Source: UBA3946 sp002385755 (GTDB lineage: Bacteria > Bacillota_I > Bacilli_A > ML615J-28 > CAG-698). Taken from it: a stretch of DNA of 42,295 nt. A program made the translations under genes and the position numbers. The stretch spans positions 1 through 42,295 of the forward strand of contig JBMNLX010000006.1 in assembly GCA_050953085.1 (NCBI GenBank), read 5' to 3'. The notes under the pieces are model-generated. The model was not told the origin of the DNA. It searched no databases and worked only from the letters and a program-made list of their open reading frames with translations. Positions 8,126 through 16,478 of this stretch are shown here, one piece after another; the stretch's first letter is position 1, and each line of letters starts with the position of its first letter.

Positions 8126-9193
8126 TTGAACGCAAATAAAAAGAAGAACATTTTCAGCTTTCACTTAAATGTCGATAAATTCAACCCGGCGACTCCCGAG
8201 GAAAAAGCGCGGCAGGATTTGATGCGCAAGCAGGTGAGTTTCTTTAAGGACGGGATTAGGCGGCTTATGAAAAATAAGATCGCCATGGTTTGTTTTTTCG
8301 TCATCGTGTTTATCATTTTGGTCGCCGTGTTCGTGCCGATGTTTTACCCGTATTCTTATTCGGAACAGTTGGGCGTGCAGCCCGGTAGGCCCGTGGACGC
8401 TAGTTACAGTAATTTAAAGCCGTTTCAATACGGGGCGACGGAAAAAGAGCGCATCGCTTCCGGCGAGCGGGTGTTTCCCCATATTTTCGGGACTGACGAG
8501 CGCGGCCGCGATTATTTTATCCGCGTAATCTACGGCGCGCGAATATCGCTGTTTGTCGGCTTTTTCGCAAGCATTATCGTCCTAATCATCGGGCTCATTT
8601 ACGGCTCGATCGCCGGTTACGCCGGCGGGAAGGTTGACCTCATCATGATGCGCGTGGTCGACGCGATTTATTCCCTGCCCGACATGCTGATTATCATCTT
8701 GCTCTCGGTCATTATCCGCAATCAAAAAAACCTGCGTTTACCGGGGGTTCTGGGGCGTCTCGGGCCCAATATGCTCGGCATATTTATCGTCTTCGGTCTG
8801 CTCTACTGGGTCGGCATGGCCCGCCTGATCCGCGGGCAGATCTTAAGCGTCAAAAACGAGGATTTCGTTTTGGCCGCCCGGTCGATCGGGGCGTCCCCGG
8901 CCCGCATTATTCGGAAGCATTTATTGCCGAACTGTATCAGCGTCATAATCATCTCGACGGCCTTGCAGATTCCCGCGGCGATTTTTACCGAAAGTTTTCT
9001 GAGTTTTCTTGGCTTGGGCGTGCAAATCCCGATGCCGAGCCTGGGCTCGCTCGCGGCGGACGCCTTGGACGGCGTTTTCAGCTACACGTACCGCCTTATT
9101 ATCCCAGCCGTGATAATTAGCCTGATTGTTTTATCGCTTAACCTTTTCGGCGACGGTTTGCGCGACGCGTTTGACCCGAAGCTTAAAACTTAG
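8126..9193 (+). CDS. oppC: Oligopeptide ABC transporter permease OppC
   Basis: A 355-residue permease and the second channel subunit. A cytoplasmic N-terminal tail of ~50 residues precedes the first membrane helix. The motif IFGTDERGRDYFIRVIYGAR and the EAA loop (DFVLAARSIGASPARII) are diagnostic of the OppC/DppC family. Translation starts at TTG (8126), with GGGGGAG 6-7 nt upstream. There is no alternative ATG before the conserved region. The gap to oppB is 12 bp. Confidence 0.93.
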   Translation: MNANKKKNIFSFHLNVDKFNPATPEEKARQDLMRKQVSFFKDGIRRLMKNKIAMVCFFVIVFIILVAVFVPMFYPYSYSEQLGVQPGRPVDASYSNLKPFQYGATEKERIASGERVFPHIFGTDERGRDYFIRVIYGARISLFVGFFASIIVLIIGLIYGSIAGYAGGKVDLIMMRVVDAIYSLPDMLIIILLSVIIRNQKNLRLPGVLGRLGPNMLGIFIVFGLLYWVGMARLIRGQILSVKNEDFVLAARSIGASPARIIRKHLLPNCISVIIISTALQIPAAIFTESFLSFLGLGVQIPMPSLGSLAADALDGVFSYTYRLIIPAVIISLIVLSLNLFGDGLRDAFDPKLKT

Positions 9194-9204
9194 GAGGAAT
9201 GTTG

Positions 9205-10236
9205 ATGAGCATATTAAAAATAAAAGATTTGCGGACGTCGTTTTTTACGCCTTCCGGCGAGGTCAAGGCGCTTGACGGCATGTCTTTCTCGATAAACAAG
9301 GGCGAGGTCTTGGGCATCGTCGGGGAATCGGGGAGCGGGAAATCGGTTACCGCTTATTCGATCCTGCAAATCCTCGCGCCGCCGGGAGAGATTGTCTCCG
9401 GAAGCATAAAATATAAAGACCGGGAACTTGTCGGCGCCGGCGAGGACGTGATGCAGGCGATCCGCGGAAACAAGATCAGCATTATTTTTCAGGACCCGAT
9501 GACAAGCCTGAACCCGGTCTACACGATTGAAAACCAACTGGTCGAGGCGATAAAACTTCATACCGACCGGAATGACGAGGAAGCCAGGGAGCGCGCCTTG
9601 GAAATGTTGCAATTAGTCGGGGTGAACGACCCGGCCCGGCGCCTGAGGCAATACCCCTACGAGCTTTCGGGCGGGATGCGTCAACGCGTGATGATCGCCA
9701 TGGCGCTTTCCTGCGAACCCGATATCTTGATCGCCGACGAGCCGACAACCGCCCTGGACGTGACGATCCAGGCGCAGATTCTTGACCTAATCCAGGATTT
9801 GCAGCGCAAATTCGGGATGACAACGATTCTTATCACCCATGACCTGGGCGTCGTCGCCGGGATGTGCGATAAGATTATCGTCATGTACGGCGGGAAGATC
9901 GTCGAGGCGGGAACGGTCGATCAGATTTTCTACAATCCCCAACACGAATATACCAAAGGACTGATGCGCTCGATTCCCAGCAAGGTCGGGAAAAACGAGC
10001 GTTTGATTCCGATCGAGGGCTCGCCGGTTGATCTTCTTAACATGCCCCGCGGCTGTTCCTTCTGCCCGCGCTGTCCCAACGCGATGAAAGTCTGTCTCGA
10101 GCGGGAAGCGGACACGATCGAGACGGAACCGGGTCATCGCGTTTCCTGTTGGATGGTTGTAAAAGAGATGGTTGAAAAAGGGGAAGCGGCGTTGGTCCCC
10201 GAAGAGGAGGCGAAGGAAATTGACAACCGCGGTTAA
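9205..10236 (+). CDS. oppD: Oligopeptide ABC transporter ATPase OppD
   Basis: A 343-residue cytoplasmic ATPase. It has Walker A GESGSGKSVT, a Q-loop FQDPMTSLNP, signature LSGGMRQR, Walker B ILIADEPTTALDVT, and the C-terminal oligopeptide/dipeptide domain with CSFCPRCPNAMKVC, the cysteine cluster that can bind an Fe-S cluster in this family. An in-frame ATG at 9199 lies only 1 nt after GGAGG; the ATG at 9205 has the standard 7-nt spacing and is preferred. The 3' end overlaps oppF by 17 bp. Confidence 0.93.
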   Translation: MSILKIKDLRTSFFTPSGEVKALDGMSFSINKGEVLGIVGESGSGKSVTAYSILQILAPPGEIVSGSIKYKDRELVGAGEDVMQAIRGNKISIIFQDPMTSLNPVYTIENQLVEAIKLHTDRNDEEARERALEMLQLVGVNDPARRLRQYPYELSGGMRQRVMIAMALSCEPDILIADEPTTALDVTIQAQILDLIQDLQRKFGMTTILITHDLGVVAGMCDKIIVMYGGKIVEAGTVDQIFYNPQHEYTKGLMRSIPSKVGKNERLIPIEGSPVDLLNMPRGCSFCPRCPNAMKVCLEREADTIETEPGHRVSCWMVVKEMVEKGEAALVPEEEAKEIDNRG

Positions 10237-11209
10237 AGAGCACGAAAAGGAAGAATATTTGCTGGAAGTCGTAAACCTGAAACAATATTTCCCGGTTCGC
10301 GTCGGTTTTCTAAAGACCGTCGACTTGAAAGCCGTCGACGACGTCTCCTTTTACATAAAAAAAGGCGAGACGCTCGGTCTCGTCGGCGAGTCCGGCTGCG
10401 GGAAAACCACGGTCGGGCGGACGGTCCTCCGCTTGTATAAGCCCACCGCCGGGAAAATCTTGTTCAGAGGGAAAGAAATAAATGACGGGGAAAGCCTCAA
10501 ACAATTCCGTCGTCACGCGGCGATGGTTTTTCAGGACCCGTATTCGTCGCTGAACCCGCGGATGACGGTCGGGGATATTATCGGCGAGCCGCTTGACGTT
10601 CATAAATTGTATCGGACTAAAGAGGAACGCGAGTCCCGGATTGCGAAACTGATGGATCTTGTCGGCTTGTCGAGCGAGCACGCGACCCGATATGTTCACG
10701 AGTTTTCCGGCGGCCAAAGGCAAAGAATCTGCATCGCCCGAGCCCTGGCGATGAACCCCGAATTCATCGTTTGCGACGAGCCGGTTTCGGCGCTTGACGT
10801 CTCGATCCAGGCGCAGATAATCAACATGTTCGAGGATCTGCAGAAAAAATTGGGGCTTTCGTATTTGTTTATCGCCCATGACCTGCATATCGTCGAGCAT
10901 ATCTCCGACCGAATCGCCGTGATGTATTTGGGTAAAATCGTGGAAACGGCGGAAAGCGGGGAATTGATGAATAACCCGCTTCACCCCTACACCGTCTCGC
11001 TGCTCTCGGCGATTCCCGTCGCCGACCCGAAAAAAGCGCGCGCCCGGAAACGGATCATCCTTTCCGGCGACGTACCCAGTCCCTTAAACATTCCTTCCGG
11101 TTGCCCTTTCCGAACCAGATGCCCGAAGGCCCGCGCGATATGCGCGGAGAAGATGCCGGAGCTTAAGGAAGTAAAGAAAGGCCATTTCGTGGCTTGCGTT
11201 TTACATTAA
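10220..11209 (+). CDS. oppF: Oligopeptide ABC transporter ATPase OppF
   Basis: A 329-residue ATPase that forms the nucleotide-binding pair with OppD. Motifs: Walker A GESGCGKTT, Q-loop FQDPYSSLNPR, signature FSGGQRQR, Walker B IVCDEPVSALDVS, and the C-terminal CPFRTRCPKARAIC cysteine set. The open frame extends to an ATG at 10172 inside oppD. The start at TTG 10220 has GGAGG (10206-10210) at 9-nt spacing, and residues from there match the family N-terminus, so I use it. Confidence 0.92.
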   Translation: MTTAVKEHEKEEYLLEVVNLKQYFPVRVGFLKTVDLKAVDDVSFYIKKGETLGLVGESGCGKTTVGRTVLRLYKPTAGKILFRGKEINDGESLKQFRRHAAMVFQDPYSSLNPRMTVGDIIGEPLDVHKLYRTKEERESRIAKLMDLVGLSSEHATRYVHEFSGGQRQRICIARALAMNPEFIVCDEPVSALDVSIQAQIINMFEDLQKKLGLSYLFIAHDLHIVEHISDRIAVMYLGKIVETAESGELMNNPLHPYTVSLLSAIPVADPKKARARKRIILSGDVPSPLNIPSGCPFRTRCPKARAICAEKMPELKEVKKGHFVACVLH

Positions 11210-11213
11210 CAGG

Positions 11214-11240
11214 ATAAACGCGTGCGCAAGCATCGTTTAT
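11214..11240 (+). repeat. Intercistronic stem-loop between oppF and oppA
   Basis: ATAAACG (11214-11220) pairs with CGTTTAT (11234-11240), with an inner TGC-GCAA-GCA hairpin closed by a GNRA-type tetraloop. No T-run follows, so it is more likely an mRNA stability or processing element than a terminator. Such elements often raise binding-protein expression over that of upstream transporter genes (inference). Confidence 0.5.
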
Positions 11241-11266
11241 ATAAATAATAGTATTAAGGAGGAAAA

Positions 11267-12997
11267 ATGAAATACATCTTCAAAAAAGTTTTCGCTATTG
11301 CGATCATTATGGCATCAATATTTTTCTTATCCGCTTGCGATGGGAAAAAAGGCGAACTTGTCGTATGTGTTGGTCCCAATCCCGCCACGATTGACCCGGC
11401 GTTAAACTCCGCGGTTGACGGCGCGACGATAATCGTTCATACGTTCGCGGGATTGGTCGGTTATAAACAAGTTGACGACAAACTGGAACTTGTTCCCGAC
11501 TGCGCGACCGCTCTGCCGGAACCGGAGGAGTTGGAGGACGGGAAAATTAAGTATGTTTTCACCTTGAAGGAAGGTTTGAAGTGGTCGGACGGGACGCCGC
11601 TTACGGCTCACGATTTTGAGTACGCGTGGAAGCGGGCCGCCGCCGATGAAACCGGCTCCGATTACGCCTACATGTTTGACGTGATTGACGGCTTTGGAAC
11701 CAAAAATTTGAACGTCGCGGCGTCGGAGGACGGGAAAAAGCTGACGGTTGTTCTTAAGAATTACGTGCCCTATTTCTATGAACTGTGCGCGTTCCCGACG
11801 TATTTCCCCGTGAAGAAGGATGTCGTGGAAGCGAATCCCGAAACATGGGCCACGAAACCGAAAACGTATATTAGCAACGGTCCGTATAAAATGACCTATT
11901 GGAAAGACAACAGTAAGATCGTCGTCGAGAAAAACGAGCATTATCATAATGCGGACGAGATAAAGATCAATAGCATCGAATTCGCGTTATCAGACGATGA
12001 CAACGCCATTTTGGCCGGTTACTTGAACGGGAAATATTTGTTGATTGATACGGTGCCCAACAATGAGATTTCCCAGCTGAAGAAAGATTACCCGAATGAA
12101 TTTGTCGTAGCCGGGCAATTGGGAACGTATTATATTTGTTTCAACGTTAACGACGACGAGCTCTACGGCGATATCGTAACCGACGAGGTGAAAAAAGCCA
12201 ACGTCCGTAAAGCGCTTGGCCTGCTCATCGACCGCAACCATGTCGCCGAGGAGATCGGACAAGCCGGGGAAGTTCCCGCCAACAGTTATGTTCCCATCGG
12301 CTTGACCGAGCCCGACGGAAAGGAATTTTTCTCGAAGAATGGTCCGGAACGCAATGGCGAGGGATATTACTCGGTCGCGAAAACGGATTACGAGGAGAAC
12401 TGCGAACTCGCGATTCAGTTGTTGAAAGACGCCGGATACGCCTGGGACGAAACGAGCAAGAAGTTCACGAACTTCCCGGAATTCACTTATATGACCAACC
12501 CCAGAACCGACCATGAGGCGTTTGCCGCGTACATTCAGGATATATATTCCCGCTACGGAATTACGATGAAGGTTGAAACCCAGGAATGGAACACGTTCCT
12601 TGAAACGAGAAAAGAAGGGAATTATACCGTCGCCCGTAACGGCTGGCTCGCCGATTACAATGACCCGATTACTTTCCTCGACATGTGGACGTCCGACAGC
12701 GGAAACAATGACTGCCAGTTTGGCAAGGGCGCGCACGCCTCCGTCGCGATTTACGGCGAGAACAAAGATAAGACTTGGGCCGAAACTTACGACGTGATTA
12801 TCGGCCAAGTTAAGTCGCTCACTGATCAGGAACAAAGATTCGCCCTGATGCATGAGGCCGAGGACTTGTTGATGGAAACCGGCGCAATCTGCCCGATTTA
12901 TTTCTACACCGACCTTTACATGATAAGCCCGAAATTAAAAGGTTTCTTCGCCTCGCCGCTCGGCTACAAATTCTTCATGTACGCCGAATTGGAATAG
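11267..12997 (+). CDS. oppA: Oligopeptide-binding lipoprotein OppA
   Basis: A 576-residue extracellular solute-binding protein (SBP family 5). The signal peptide ends in lipobox LSAC, so the protein is membrane-anchored and captures peptides for OppBCDF. Family features include an N-terminal NPATIDPA, DGTPLTAHDFEYAWKRA, NGPYKM and the Y..DYNDP-type segment NGWLADYNDPITFLDMW. Length is typical. AAGGAGG sits 6 nt before the ATG. A terminator closes the operon. Placement of oppA last rather than first is common in Gram-positive operons. Confidence 0.93.
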   Translation: MKYIFKKVFAIAIIMASIFFLSACDGKKGELVVCVGPNPATIDPALNSAVDGATIIVHTFAGLVGYKQVDDKLELVPDCATALPEPEELEDGKIKYVFTLKEGLKWSDGTPLTAHDFEYAWKRAAADETGSDYAYMFDVIDGFGTKNLNVAASEDGKKLTVVLKNYVPYFYELCAFPTYFPVKKDVVEANPETWATKPKTYISNGPYKMTYWKDNSKIVVEKNEHYHNADEIKINSIEFALSDDDNAILAGYLNGKYLLIDTVPNNEISQLKKDYPNEFVVAGQLGTYYICFNVNDDELYGDIVTDEVKKANVRKALGLLIDRNHVAEEIGQAGEVPANSYVPIGLTEPDGKEFFSKNGPERNGEGYYSVAKTDYEENCELAIQLLKDAGYAWDETSKKFTNFPEFTYMTNPRTDHEAFAAYIQDIYSRYGITMKVETQEWNTFLETRKEGNYTVARNGWLADYNDPITFLDMWTSDSGNNDCQFGKGAHASVAIYGENKDKTWAETYDVIIGQVKSLTDQEQRFALMHEAEDLLMETGAICPIYFYTDLYMISPKLKGFFASPLGYKFFMYAELE

Positions 12998-13039
12998 GCA
13001 AGCGCAAAAAAATAGGGTTTATCCTCCTTTTAGCAGGGG

Positions 13040-13065
13040 CCGGAACCGCGAGGTTCCGGTTTTTT
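13040..13065 (+). terminator. Terminator of the opp operon
   Basis: CCGGAACC (13040-13047), loop GCGA, GGTTCCGG (13052-13059), then six T. Confidence 0.92.
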
Positions 13066-13076
13066 CTGTTTAATAA

Positions 13077-13104
13077 TTGATATTGTCAAGATATGTGGTA
13101 TAAT
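13077..13104 (+). promoter_or_regulatory. Promoter of the SGNH hydrolase-glycerate kinase pair
   Basis: TTGATA (13077-13082), 16-bp spacer, TATAAT (13099-13104), with an extended TGG just before the -10. It lies 29 bp upstream of the ATG. Confidence 0.7.
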
Positions 13105-13133
13105 AAATTGACTAAACTAAATAGGTGGTTGTT

Positions 13134-13793
13134 ATGCTTTTTAAGAAAAACGACAAAATTGTTTTTGCCGGAGACTCGATTACCGATTGCAATCGGCTCC
13201 GTCCCGCCGGCGAGGGAGATCTTCCCGCCAATCCTTACGGAAACGGCTACGTTGCCTTAACTTTTGCTTATCTTCGAAGCAAATATCCTGATTTACGGCT
13301 CCGCATCATTAACCAAGGTATTAGCGGCGACCGTTCGATCGATCTTTTGCGCCGTTATGACGACATATTGGCGCTTGACCCGGACTGGATCATTATCATG
13401 ATCGGCGTTAACGACGTTTGGCGTCATTTCGATTGTCCCGACATCAAGGAAAGACACGTGAGCCTTACGGTTTACGAGAAGAACCTCGAGGAGATGATCG
13501 CCAAGAACAAAGAGCGGAATATCGGAACGATCTTGCTTTCGCCATTTGTAATCGAAGCAAACCGGGAAGACCCGCTCCGCCGGATGTTGGACGAGTATCG
13601 GGAAGCCCTTCATCAGTTGGCGCGAAAACATGACTTGCACTATGTTGACATCCAGGCCGCGTATGACGGTCTCTTGCGCGAAATAACGAGTTACGAAATT
13701 TCGCGCGACCGCGTTCATCCAAATATCGTCGGTCATATGTTAATAATGCGCGCTTTTATCGAATATATCGAGGCGGAGCGCCGCGAGTTGTGA
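13134..13793 (+). CDS. SGNH/GDSL-family esterase-hydrolase
   Basis: A 219-residue cytoplasmic-type SGNH hydrolase with no signal peptide. Block I FAGDSITDCNR carries the nucleophile Ser, a Gly lies in NQGISGDRS (block II), block III is IGVNDVW with the Asn, and block V DRVHPN supplies the catalytic Asp-His pair. Related family members deacylate lipids or carbohydrates; the substrate here is unknown. An upstream in-frame GTG (13125) lies within the AGGTGG ribosome binding site, so the ATG at 13134 is preferred. It overlaps the glycerate kinase gene by 4 bp (GTGA), indicating translational coupling. Confidence 0.87.
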   Translation: MLFKKNDKIVFAGDSITDCNRLRPAGEGDLPANPYGNGYVALTFAYLRSKYPDLRLRIINQGISGDRSIDLLRRYDDILALDPDWIIIMIGVNDVWRHFDCPDIKERHVSLTVYEKNLEEMIAKNKERNIGTILLSPFVIEANREDPLRRMLDEYREALHQLARKHDLHYVDIQAAYDGLLREITSYEISRDRVHPNIVGHMLIMRAFIEYIEAERREL

Positions 13794-14917
13794 AAGTTCT
13801 CGTATTAATCGATTCGTTTAAGGGAACGCTATCCTCGAGCCGACTGGGGAAAATCGTGACCGAGGAGTTGGGGAAGAAAGGGATTCGCGCGGAATATTTC
13901 CCGATTTCCGACGGCGGCGACGGGTTTTTGGAAACAATCGTGGAGGCGATAAAAACCGAGCCGGTTTTGATATCTGCCGTCGACCCGTTGGGCCGGCCGC
14001 TATACACTTACTTTTTATCCGATAATGAAAACGCCGCCGCCTATTTGGAGATGGCGAAAACGAGCGGTTTAAGCTTGTTAAAAAAAGAAGAGCGCGACCC
14101 GCTCCAAACCTCGACGCACGGGCTCGGGCGGGCCATCCTTACCGCGATAGATTCCGGCGCCCGGGAGATAATCGTCGGTCTCGGCGGCAGCGCCACCAAT
14201 GACGGCGGCGCCGGGATGCTCGAGGCGATGGGGGTCCGGTTTTACAACGCTTCGGGCGAGGCTCTTAGCGGTCTTTGCGGGGGGAAGTTGGGTGAAATCG
14301 CGGCCATTGACGCCGGAGATTTTTACAGAAATATTGCCGGCGTCAGTTTTCTCGCGTTAAGCGACGTTACGAACCCGCTGCTTGGCCCAGAAGGCGCCGC
14401 CCAAGTTTTCTCCGCGCAAAAAGGAGCGGACGAAAGCGCCCGCGCGAAGCTTGAAGCGGGGATGGCGAATTACGCGGCGGTTGTGGAGAAGGAGACCGGG
14501 GGAGCTTATCGCGATCTTCCCGGCGCCGGCGCCGCCGGCGGTCTTGGGTTCGCCTTTTACGCTTTCTTCAACGCCGACTGCCAATCGGGAATCAAGTATC
14601 TTTTGGACCGATACGGTTTTTCCGTTCTCGCCGAGCAATACGATTATATCATTACCGGCGAGGGGAAAATCGACGGACAAAGCCTGCGGGGAAAAGTGAT
14701 CTCGGAAGTAATCAGGCAAGCGGAAGGAAAGAATGTCATACTGGTCTGCGCCATTAACGAGCTTGATCACCGCGAGATTGAAGAATTGGGCGTTTTGAAA
14801 CTGTACAAAATCGTCGGCGATATCGCCTCGGAGGAAGAGTCGCTTTCGCAACCGGAAAAATACTTTCGCCGCCTGATCGCAACGGTCGCCATTGATTTGA
14901 CCGGCGAAGAAAAATAG
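13790..14917 (+). CDS. garK: Glycerate kinase (GarK/GlxK family)
   Basis: A 375-residue kinase of the glycerate kinase type-1 family, converting D-glycerate to phosphoglycerate (2-phosphoglycerate in the GarK type) with ATP. It shows the family N-terminus IDSFKGTLSS, PISDGGDGF, the glycine-rich GLGGSATNDGGAGML and late TGEGKID. It starts at GTG (13790), overlapping the stop of the SGNH hydrolase. Co-expression suggests that the hydrolase could supply glycerate or a related acid from an ester (inference). Confidence 0.9.
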   Translation: MKVLVLIDSFKGTLSSSRLGKIVTEELGKKGIRAEYFPISDGGDGFLETIVEAIKTEPVLISAVDPLGRPLYTYFLSDNENAAAYLEMAKTSGLSLLKKEERDPLQTSTHGLGRAILTAIDSGAREIIVGLGGSATNDGGAGMLEAMGVRFYNASGEALSGLCGGKLGEIAAIDAGDFYRNIAGVSFLALSDVTNPLLGPEGAAQVFSAQKGADESARAKLEAGMANYAAVVEKETGGAYRDLPGAGAAGGLGFAFYAFFNADCQSGIKYLLDRYGFSVLAEQYDYIITGEGKIDGQSLRGKVISEVIRQAEGKNVILVCAINELDHREIEELGVLKLYKIVGDIASEEESLSQPEKYFRRLIATVAIDLTGEEK

Positions 14918-14930
14918 CGTTATGCCATTT

Positions 14931-14955
14931 AGAGCGCTGGCTTTATCGGCGCTCT
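14931..14955 (+). terminator. Possible weak terminator after the glycerate kinase
   Basis: AGAGCGC (14931-14937) pairs with GCGCTCT (14949-14955) over an 11-nt loop. It is followed by TCTTTC, not a continuous T-run. Confidence 0.5.
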
Positions 14956-15057
14956 TCTTTCATTTCGGCGAAGCAAATACATCTACATTCGTTTGCGAAA
15001 ACATACTTTTGAAGTATTGGATAAGGCGTTTGTTAACAGTCTGATTTGTACTTTTTA

Positions 15058-15086
15058 TTGATTTTTTTCGCATAAGGCGATAAAAT
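15058..15086 (+). promoter_or_regulatory. Promoter of trkA-trkH
   Basis: TTGATT (15058-15063), 17-bp spacer, TAAAAT (15081-15086), 34 bp before the trkA start. Confidence 0.6.
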
Positions 15087-15119
15087 ATAGTTATATTACG
15101 ATAAAAGAAGGTATTAAGC

Positions 15120-16475
15120 ATGAAAATAATCATTGTCGGCATCGGGAAAATCGGCCGGATTGTTACCGAATATCTCGCGAACGAAGGCCACGATATCGTC
15201 GTTGTTGATATCGACGCCGCGATCGTGCAGGAGGCGGTCGACACATATGACGTTCGCGGCGTCGTCGGCAACGGCGCCAATTACGATATCCAAGTCCAGG
15301 CCGAGGCCGAGCGGACCGACGCGCTGATCGCCGTCACCGAAAGCGACGAGCTCAATTTGCTTTGTTGTTTGGTCGCGCAAAAAAACGGCGTCAAGCACAC
15401 GATCGCCCGCGTCCGTAATCCCGAATACGGTAAACAAATCGACTTTATGCATGACGATCTCGGTTTAAATATGATAATCAACCCGGAACTGGAAGCGGCG
15501 TCGGAAATCATGAAAATCCTGAGATTCCCTTCCGCCTTGAATATCGACACTTTCGCCCAGGGCAAGGCGGAGATCGTCGAGATAAAAGTGCCGGAGGAGT
15601 CGATTCTGGTCGGAAAGACGCTTTCCGCGCTTGGCCGGGAACTGGAAGTAAGTTTTCTCGTTTGCGCGGTCGTCCGCGACGGGACCGTCCATATCCCGTC
15701 CGGCGGTTTCGTCCTGCGCGCGGGGGATCATATTCACATTACCGCCGCCGCGAGCGAGATCGGGAAGTTTTTCCGGAAACTAAAAATCTTGAGGCAACGG
15801 GCGCGGAAGATAATGCTTATCGGCGGGAGTAAAATATCTTATTATCTCGCGCGAGAACTATCCGAAAGCCGCCTGGATATAAAAATTATCGAAAAGGACC
15901 GGGAGCGCGCCCGCGAGCTTGGCGAGCGGTTGCCGGGCGTCGCCGTAATCTGCGGCGACGGGACGAACCAGGAGATCTTGCGCGAGGAGGGGATCTTGGA
16001 CGCCGACGCTTTCGTGACCCTGACGGGGAACGACGAGGAGAACATTATCCTATCTCTTTACGCGAAGACGCTTGAGGTGCCGAAAATAATCACTAAGGTT
16101 AATCATATCTCCTATTATAATATCCTGGAAAAGCTTGATTTGGGGACGATTATCTCGCCCAAGGCTTTAACCGCCAATCAAATTCTACGCTACGTCCGGT
16201 CGCTCTCCGATTCGATAACGAGCGAGGTGAAGACATTATATAAACTCGTTAACAATCAAATCGAGGCCGCCGAGTTTTATATTCCCGCCGAGACCGATTA
16301 TACGGGCATTAAATTTCGCGATCTCTCGCTCAAGAAAGATATCTTGATTGGCTGTATCGTCCGCAATAAAACCGTGATTATTCCCCACGGAGAAGATTAT
16401 TTCCGGGCAGGGGATAGCGTTATTATCGTTTCGACGCAAAAACTTAAAGATTTGGAAGATATATTGAGCGGGTAA
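15120..16475 (+). CDS. trkA: Trk potassium uptake regulatory subunit TrkA
   Basis: A 451-residue cytoplasmic protein gating TrkH. It has the duplicated architecture TrkA_N-TrkA_C-TrkA_N-TrkA_C: the first Rossmann motif GIGKIG at residues 7-12 with the acidic VDID beta2 end, and the second domain from about residue 227 (IGGSKISYYLA). These RCK domains bind NAD(H) or adenine nucleotides. The Shine-Dalgarno sequence is weak (AGAAGG). The gene is followed after 3 bp by trkH, so the two subunits are co-translated. Confidence 0.93.
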   Translation: MKIIIVGIGKIGRIVTEYLANEGHDIVVVDIDAAIVQEAVDTYDVRGVVGNGANYDIQVQAEAERTDALIAVTESDELNLLCCLVAQKNGVKHTIARVRNPEYGKQIDFMHDDLGLNMIINPELEAASEIMKILRFPSALNIDTFAQGKAEIVEIKVPEESILVGKTLSALGRELEVSFLVCAVVRDGTVHIPSGGFVLRAGDHIHITAAASEIGKFFRKLKILRQRARKIMLIGGSKISYYLARELSESRLDIKIIEKDRERARELGERLPGVAVICGDGTNQEILREEGILDADAFVTLTGNDEENIILSLYAKTLEVPKIITKVNHISYYNILEKLDLGTIISPKALTANQILRYVRSLSDSITSEVKTLYKLVNNQIEAAEFYIPAETDYTGIKFRDLSLKKDILIGCIVRNKTVIIPHGEDYFRAGDSVIIVSTQKLKDLEDILSG

Positions 16476-16478
16476 TCT

